DNA of 64,000 bases, from NCBI GenBank assembly GCA_002312935.1, contig DCAT01000059.1, forward strand, positions 1 through 64,000. Reading direction: 5' to 3'. A model generated the notes under the pieces. The model did not search any database and had not been told where the DNA came from. It saw nothing but the letters and a program-made list of their open reading frames with translations. The stretch is from Oceanospirillaceae bacterium UBA1126 (lineage in GTDB: Bacteria > Pseudomonadota > Gammaproteobacteria > Pseudomonadales > Balneatricaceae). Below, in pieces: positions 59,413-64,000 of this stretch (the stretch's first letter is position 1; the number at the start of each line of letters is the position of its first letter). Position numbers and translations under genes: made by a program.

Positions 59413-59964
59413 CTACATTCCTTTTTTGAGTTGAGACCATGCCGCTGATAGATATAACATCATAGACCACAAAGTAAGGGCTGCTGCAGCGTATAGCATG
59501 ATTAACCCAAGAGTTGAAATAAGTGTACCAGGAGGTGTGGCCAATAAGAAAACGATAGAACCCATTTGCATGGTCGTTTTTACTTTACCAATATAAGACA
59601 CTGCCACATGAGCACTTTTACCTGTTTCTGCCATCCATTCGCGTAAAGCAGAAATGACTATTTCTCTACTAATAATGATAATTGCAGGAACAGTTAACCA
59701 CAGCTCCGAATAGGATTCAACCAACACTACCAAGGCAACGGCTACTGTTACTTTATCTGCAACGGGGTCTAAAAATGCCCCAAACGGGGTCGTTTGATTG
59801 AGTTTTCTTGCTAGAAATCCATCTAGCCAATCTGTAGCAGCAGCCAAGGCGAATAGCCCAGATGCCCATAAGAAACGACTTTCTGAAGGCCAGTAATAGG
59901 CAACCAAAATGAAGGGGATTAACACCAAGCGAAAAAGTGTTAGCAAATTAGGAATATTTAACAT
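59413..59964 (-). CDS. pgsA: Phosphatidylglycerophosphate synthase PgsA
   Basis: CDP-diacylglycerol--glycerol-3-phosphate 3-phosphatidyltransferase, the committed step to phosphatidylglycerol and cardiolipin. The 183-residue membrane protein (E. coli 182) has the CDP-alcohol phosphotransferase motif with Asp45, Asp48, Gly49, Ala52, Arg53, Gly62, Asp66 and Asp70 (DWLDGFLARK to FGAFLDPVADK) and about four to six membrane segments. ATG 59964 gives the family opening MLNIPNLLTLFRLVLIPF; a TTG two codons earlier is ignored. It lies 46 bases after uvrC and immediately before the gacA-like gene. Confidence 0.94.
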   Translation of the reverse strand: MLNIPNLLTLFRLVLIPFILVAYYWPSESRFLWASGLFALAAATDWLDGFLARKLNQTTPFGAFLDPVADKVTVAVALVVLVESYSELWLTVPAIIIISREIVISALREWMAETGKSAHVAVSYIGKVKTTMQMGSIVFLLATPPGTLISTLGLIMLYAAAALTLWSMMLYLSAAWSQLKKGM

Positions 59965-60010
59965 AATCAATCATTTGGTATAGTAGAGGTGTTTGAGACA
60001 TCATTCTAGC

Positions 60011-61855
60011 CTATCCTTCTTCGCCCCGTAAAGAACGATAAATGGTATCTGCCATATCAGCGCTAATACCCTTCACTTTAGCCAACTCATCAACGCTAGC
60101 TTTGGTTAAATCTTGCATACCACCAAAGTGAGTAAGTAAAGCTTGGCGACGTTTTGGACCTACCCCATCTATCTGTTGAATATTTGATTGGGTACGTTTT
60201 TTATTCCTTCTTGCTCTGTGGCCGGTGATGGCGAACCTATGGCTTTCATCCCTTATATGTTGCAATAGATGAAGCGCTGAAGAATCATCAGGTAAGGCTA
60301 TTTCTTCGCCTGTCCAACCATTAAATAAACGCTCAAATCCGGCTTTTCGAGTATCGCCTTTTGCTACTCCTAAAACATAAAGGTCTTGTAGCTGAAGCTC
60401 TGACAGCACCTGTATCGCTTGAGTAATTTGCCCCTTACCGCCATCAACAATTAGCAAATCAGGCATAACACCATGATTCTCCTTTAATCGGGTATAGCGA
60501 CGCGTAATGGCTTGTGACATTGCTGCGTAGTCATCACCTGGAGTTATTCCTTCAATATTAAAAGTCCTGTAATCAGCTTTTTTGGGGCCACCTTGGTCGA
60601 ATACAACACACGAGGCGACTGTCGCCTCTCCGCTGGAGTGACTGATGTCAAAACATTCAAGGCGCTCTGGCATTTGTGGCAAATCTAGTGCTTCTTGAAG
60701 GGCAGCAAAACGAGCAATTTGTGTTTGCTTATTAGCTACGTAACTAAGCAGTGCCTGATCTGCGTTGGTCTGAGCGAGTCTTAGCCATTGAGCCCTAGGC
60801 CCTCTTACATTACTAATGATCTTGAATCCATGTTCAGCCCGCTCGGCAATGGTTAATGCTATAGCTTGCTGAGCTTCTTGTGCATCGCTCACAAGCACCT
60901 CATCAGGTATGTCACGATACTGACCAGATAAATAGTACTGGCCCAAGAAGGCAGTGAGAACAGCAGATTTTTCTTCTTCCAATCCTATTTTTGGATAAAA
61001 GTTTTTACTACCAATAACCCGGCCTGAGCGGACCATAAGTTGATGAATACATAATCCAGCATTAGAACTTGCCGCCGCAAATACATCTAGATTTCCCCGT
61101 TTGGAGACCACATGTTGCTGCTCCTGAACCTGCCTTAAGAATCCGAGTTGGTCTCTAAGTTGGGCTGCAGACTCAAACTTAAGTTGCTGTGCTGCCACAT
61201 TCATTTGCTCACTTACTTCATCCAGTAACTGTTTGTTTTTGCCTTCCAGGTATAACGTAGCGTGGCGAAGGTCTGCTGCATAGTCTTCTGGGGTAATTTC
61301 TCCCGTGCAAGGTCCGCTGCATCGACCAATTTGAAACTGTAAACATGGGCGTTGGCGGTTAGCAAAAAAGGCATCTTCGCATTGGCGTATACGAAAAATA
61401 CGCTGCATTAAGTTGAGGCTTTCCCTTACCGCTCCAGCACTCGTGTAAGGTCCAAAAAAGCGCCCCTTGCGTTTTTTTCCACCCCGTACATATTGCATTG
61501 CAGGAAAGTCATGCTGATCTGAGATGTAAAGGTAGGGATAGGATTTATCATCCCTAAGGGAAATATTATAGGGCGGCTTGAGGCGCTTTATAAGCGTATT
61601 TTCTAACAGCAAGGCTTCACTTTCGCTGTGGGTTAACGTCACTTCGATGGACATTACCTTAGACACCATTACCTGCGTCTTAGTGTTATGGCTTTTGCCC
61701 CTGAAGTAGCTTGTCACTCTATTTTTTAGATTAACCGCTTTACCAACGTAAATTACCTCACCAGCAGCGTCGAACATGCGGTACACACCTGGGCGCAGCG
61801 GTAACTGTTTGAGGTATTCATCAATATCAAAAAGTGTGTGGTTATCCTGAGACAT
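60011..61855 (-). CDS. uvrC: Excinuclease ABC subunit UvrC
   Basis: UvrC makes both incisions in nucleotide excision repair after UvrAB finds damage. The 614-residue protein (E. coli 610) has the GIY-YIG 3'-nuclease domain at the N-terminus (LRPGVYRMFDAAGEVIYVGK, residues about 16-36), a UVR domain near 205-240, the RNase H-like 5'-nuclease core (ECFDISHSSGEATVASCVVF), and two C-terminal helix-hairpin-helix motifs (IDGVGPKRRQALLTHFGG). It starts six bases after a small unknown gene. I saw no good LexA box in front of it. Confidence 0.97.
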   Translation of the reverse strand: MSQDNHTLFDIDEYLKQLPLRPGVYRMFDAAGEVIYVGKAVNLKNRVTSYFRGKSHNTKTQVMVSKVMSIEVTLTHSESEALLLENTLIKRLKPPYNISLRDDKSYPYLYISDQHDFPAMQYVRGGKKRKGRFFGPYTSAGAVRESLNLMQRIFRIRQCEDAFFANRQRPCLQFQIGRCSGPCTGEITPEDYAADLRHATLYLEGKNKQLLDEVSEQMNVAAQQLKFESAAQLRDQLGFLRQVQEQQHVVSKRGNLDVFAAASSNAGLCIHQLMVRSGRVIGSKNFYPKIGLEEEKSAVLTAFLGQYYLSGQYRDIPDEVLVSDAQEAQQAIALTIAERAEHGFKIISNVRGPRAQWLRLAQTNADQALLSYVANKQTQIARFAALQEALDLPQMPERLECFDISHSSGEATVASCVVFDQGGPKKADYRTFNIEGITPGDDYAAMSQAITRRYTRLKENHGVMPDLLIVDGGKGQITQAIQVLSELQLQDLYVLGVAKGDTRKAGFERLFNGWTGEEIALPDDSSALHLLQHIRDESHRFAITGHRARRNKKRTQSNIQQIDGVGPKRRQALLTHFGGMQDLTKASVDELAKVKGISADMADTIYRSLRGEEG

Positions 61856-61861
61856 AATAAA

Positions 61862-62104
61862 TTAACTAACAAGCCTTGAGCGTTTGTTTTCGCTCATATG
61901 AAAGTGTGTCGCTTGTTTATAAATCTCATCAATTTGCTCATTACTTTCTTGGGTAATGCCTGCACCATGAGACAAAGAAACTTCTAGATAGACGCCTATT
62001 TCAGCATAGTAATACAACCGGGCGTTAAATGACTGAGCGCGCCGCATCTTATTAAACGCAATTCGAGCCCCGTTTACAAGAATGTGATTAATGTCTGTAT
62101 TCAT
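61862..62104 (-). CDS. Small hypothetical protein upstream of uvrC
   Basis: An 80-residue cytoplasmic protein with no membrane segment. The sequence opens MNTDINHILVNGARIAFNKM and has a helical, mixed-charge make-up with an aromatic stretch (FNARLYYYAEIGVYLEVSL) and a basic tail. I do not recognise a family. It is six bases from the uvrC start and preceded by its own upstream gap, so it is probably the first gene of the uvrC-pgsA-gacA transcript. The ATG at 62104 has no strong ribosome binding site. Confidence 0.65.
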   Translation of the reverse strand: MNTDINHILVNGARIAFNKMRRAQSFNARLYYYAEIGVYLEVSLSHGAGITQESNEQIDEIYKQATHFHMSENKRSRLVS

Positions 62105-62245
62105 AATTCAAGTTAACTATATACAGTGGTTAATCCTCTATTCTACCTTATCTTACCTATCTCGACTGCCCATCTTTTAGTCTAAATCAATATTCTACGC
62201 AACATTTTTTTGGGTTATACTAACTCACTTTTGCAAGGCATAAAT

Positions 62246-62797
62246 ATGACAATAACATACGCTGAAGCCGTGTCGGTTCACGAACAAGCCGATTTATTAG
62301 TAAGTGGTGAAACCATCGCGGCGAGCATTGACACAATGGCAGCCGAAATTACTGCCACTTTGTCAAAGGAAATGCCAATAGTCCTGTGTGTACTTAATGG
62401 CGGTATGATTCCCATGGCGCAACTTTTGCTAAAGTTGCAATTCCCACTAGAAACAGACTACCTTCATGCCACGCGGTACGGTAAAAAAACGGTTGGCACT
62501 AATCTTTCTTGGCTGGCTCGCCCTAGCATAGACATTAGCGGCCGCACGGTGCTTGTGGTAGACGACATCTATGATGAAGGCCATACTCTTGCGGCTATTT
62601 GCGAATATTTAAAAGAAGCTGGTGCGAAAAAAGTTTATGCAGCAGCCTTATTAAACAAAGTCCATGAACGTAAAGTAGACTATGTGCCAGATTTTATCGG
62701 GCTTGATGTTGAAGATCGCTTTGTTTATGGTTTTGGTATGGACTACCAAGGTTATTTCCGTAATGTTGATGGCATTTATGCTGTTAAAGATATGTAA
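62246..62797 (+). CDS. hpt: Hypoxanthine-guanine phosphoribosyltransferase
   Basis: Purine salvage enzyme joining hypoxanthine or guanine to PRPP. ATG 62246, preceded by AAGGC, gives 183 residues; an in-frame start at 62210 would add residues not seen in the family. Motifs are VLNGGMIPMAQLL, the flexible-loop DYLHATRYGKKTVG, the PRPP-binding VLVVDDIYDEGHTLAAI, and GLDVEDRFVYGFGMDYQGYFRN, each split here into short parts. It ends at a large bidirectional terminator shared with ppiD. Confidence 0.93.
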   Translation: MTITYAEAVSVHEQADLLVSGETIAASIDTMAAEITATLSKEMPIVLCVLNGGMIPMAQLLLKLQFPLETDYLHATRYGKKTVGTNLSWLARPSIDISGRTVLVVDDIYDEGHTLAAICEYLKEAGAKKVYAAALLNKVHERKVDYVPDFIGLDVEDRFVYGFGMDYQGYFRNVDGIYAVKDM

Positions 62798-62805
62798 ATA
62801 CTTTT

Positions 62806-62853
62806 ATAAGACAACAAAAAAGGCAGCCAAGGCTGCCTTTTTTGTTGTCTTAT
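62806..62853. terminator. Bidirectional terminator between hpt and ppiD
   Basis: A perfect inverted repeat of 23-base arms (62806-62828 and 62831-62853) separated by AA. The GC-rich core GGCAGCC/GGCTGCC is flanked by an A-run on one side and a T-run on the other, so it terminates both convergent genes. Confidence 0.93.
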
Positions 62854-62869
62854 TTAAGCTCGTAAAAGC

Positions 62870-64000
62870 TTAAAAGGTCTCTATTACTGCCTGATCACTA
62901 AGTGAGTTCTCGAGTAATTTCATATCACCTTGGCCCTGCATTCGAGTTAACGTTGCCATCAACGACAAGCGCTGCTCTGCAGTTTGCTCTTCAGGGTTTG
63001 CATCAGCCACGCTTTGTAACTGAATGATACTTACATCGCCAGTGAAGCTTGGCGCTATGCCATAGCTGACACCAGACTCTGGCCGAGGCAAACGGAATGC
63101 AGATTGGACGAGCAAACCATTAACTAAGGTTGAACCACGAGCCACTTCATTGAACTGTTGCACAGCTATATTTTCGGTGGCGGCAATAAACATCATGTCA
63201 GCACCATTATTTAGCTTTTCTAGATAAGCTTTAGCCTTAATGTCTAGGGCTTCAGAAGACTTTTGAGAAACCAGCTGTTTGGTAATATCTGCTTTCACAT
63301 CAGCAATCGGCTGTTGCGATGGCTTGTTATGTTGCTTGACCCGAATGACTACCAACTTATCAGAAGCTAACTCTAGTACACTGGAGTTGTTACCTTGCAA
63401 TAGCACATCATCAGTAAAGGCAGCAGCAACTACTCGGTCATAGTTCGCAATACCTTCACCGCCTTGACGACCAAATAATGAACTAGTTTCTACACTTAAA
63501 CCTAGGGCTTCAGCAACTTCTAATAAATCAGGTGAGGAGAAAGCAATATCCGCCATCTCTTCGCTAGCAGCAACAAATAAATTCTCTGCCCCAGCCTGCT
63601 TTAGGGATAGTTTTAGAGCTTGCTTCTGTTCTTCAAAGCTTGGCTGATCTGTTGCATCTTGTGCATGAGCATAGACAATTTGCACACCAAACTCAGTCAC
63701 TACAGGAGCACTATAGCTTCCAGGTTGCAACTCAAACAATACCTTATCAAAAGCTGCACCAAACTCACCTCTGGCCAACATACCAATGTAACCGCCATCA
63801 GAGGACGTACTATCATCCTGCGAATACTCTTTCGCTGCGTCGGTAAAGTCTTGACCTAGCTCAAGTTGATTGTATGCAACGTTGGCTAGCTCTAATGCCT
63901 GCTCCTCAGTCTGAGAGTCATTGACTAAAAACAACATGTGCGACGTTTCAATATCGGCCTGCTCAGAAGCTGCCTGTTGTGCCTCAAGGTAAGCCACTTC
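62870..64000 (-). CDS. ppiD: Periplasmic folding chaperone PpiD, C-terminal part
   Basis: PpiD is an inner-membrane-anchored SurA-like chaperone that meets proteins leaving the Sec translocon. Only the last 377 or so codons are in the window and the frame is open to the edge, so the N-terminal membrane anchor and first chaperone part are missing. The parvulin domain is visible: IETSHMLFLVNDS, FTDAAKEYSQDDSTSSDGGY, GYIGMLARGEFGAAFDKVLF in part, and YSAPVVTEFGVQIVYAH. After it comes the usual degenerate C-terminal region. GTG at 63997 is an internal codon and not a start. Confidence 0.9.
   Translation of the reverse strand, partial: EVAYLEAQQAASEQADIETSHMLFLVNDSQTEEQALELANVAYNQLELGQDFTDAAKEYSQDDSTSSDGGYIGMLARGEFGAAFDKVLFELQPGSYSAPVVTEFGVQIVYAHAQDATDQPSFEEQKQALKLSLKQAGAENLFVAASEEMADIAFSSPDLLEVAEALGLSVETSSLFGRQGGEGIANYDRVVAAAFTDDVLLQGNNSSVLELASDKLVVIRVKQHNKPSQQPIADVKADITKQLVSQKSSEALDIKAKAYLEKLNNGADMMFIAATENIAVQQFNEVARGSTLVNGLLVQSAFRLPRPESGVSYGIAPSFTGDVSIIQLQSVADANPEEQTAEQRLSLMATLTRMQGQGDMKLLENSLSDQAVIETF

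Noticed and set aside
62106..62140. Possible LexA box before the uvrC leader gene (CACTGTATATAGTTAACTT read on the minus strand)
   Set aside because: Only the left half matches; the right half lacks ACAG, so it does not meet the CTGT-N8-ACAG rule satisfied at 57551.

Overview
The window is a compact, almost fully coding stretch of a free-living gammaproteobacterial chromosome, AT-leaning by eye. Two gene neighbourhoods match gammaproteobacteria, and Pseudomonas in particular, closely: purB-hflD-mnmA with icd-clpS-clpA-infA-bpt-aat, and ftsK-lolA-rarA-crcB-serS-tusDCBE. Protein lengths and motifs also fit Pseudomonas/E. coli-type families. I cannot name a genus. I see no rRNA, tRNA, insertion sequence, prophage or CRISPR array.

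Layout. 0-4.3 kb: tmcA (its 5' end lies outside the window), selD and mnmH, all tied to modification of tRNA anticodon base 34. 4.3-8.6 kb: a tightly packed formaldehyde-detoxification operon, adhC-fghA, followed by a DUF2185 protein, a YbfF-like esterase and a DUF3524 glycosyltransferase of the queuosine-mannosyltransferase type. 8.8-10.7 kb: a small basic protein, a DUF599 membrane protein and two tandem hotdog thioesterases. 10.8-20.5 kb: htpG behind a textbook sigma-32 promoter, an LDHD-like FAD oxidase, a BigR-type ArsR repressor with a palindromic operator, xthA, gor, a CPA2 antiporter, a MATE exporter and nfuA. 20.6-26.1 kb: DAHP synthase, dsbD, cysB and pabB. 26.3-34.2 kb: a GntR regulator with prpB-prpC-acnD-prpF (2-methylcitrate cycle, AcnD/PrpF variant), a pseudouridine synthase and rraA. 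34.2-41.1 kb: roxA, purB, hflD, mnmA, moaE, rluE and icd. 41.3-47.3 kb: an N-degron block (clpS, clpA, bpt, aat) with infA, interrupted by an alpha/beta hydrolase. 47.7-56.3 kb: ftsK, lolA, rarA, crcB, serS, tusDCBE and a YccA/BI-1 protein. 56.5-64 kb: hspQ, an XRE regulator, yebG behind a perfect LexA box and joined to an EamA transporter, a GacA-like regulator, pgsA, uvrC, a small unknown protein, hpt and a truncated ppiD.

Several groups of genes work together across the window. TusBCDE and MnmA make 2-thiouridine at U34, and SelD with MnmH can turn it into 2-selenouridine. Bpt and Aat tag proteins with N-degrons that ClpS passes to ClpA. Gor, AdhC and FghA form a glutathione/formaldehyde axis. 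YebG, UvrC and RarA belong to DNA-damage responses.

Most of the window is housekeeping and I found no clearly new multi-gene system. The best leads are the DUF3524 enzyme, the LexA-controlled yebG-EamA pair, the BigR-like repressor with its operator, crcB lacking any ATG/GTG/TTG start, and a hairpin sitting on the tusD start.
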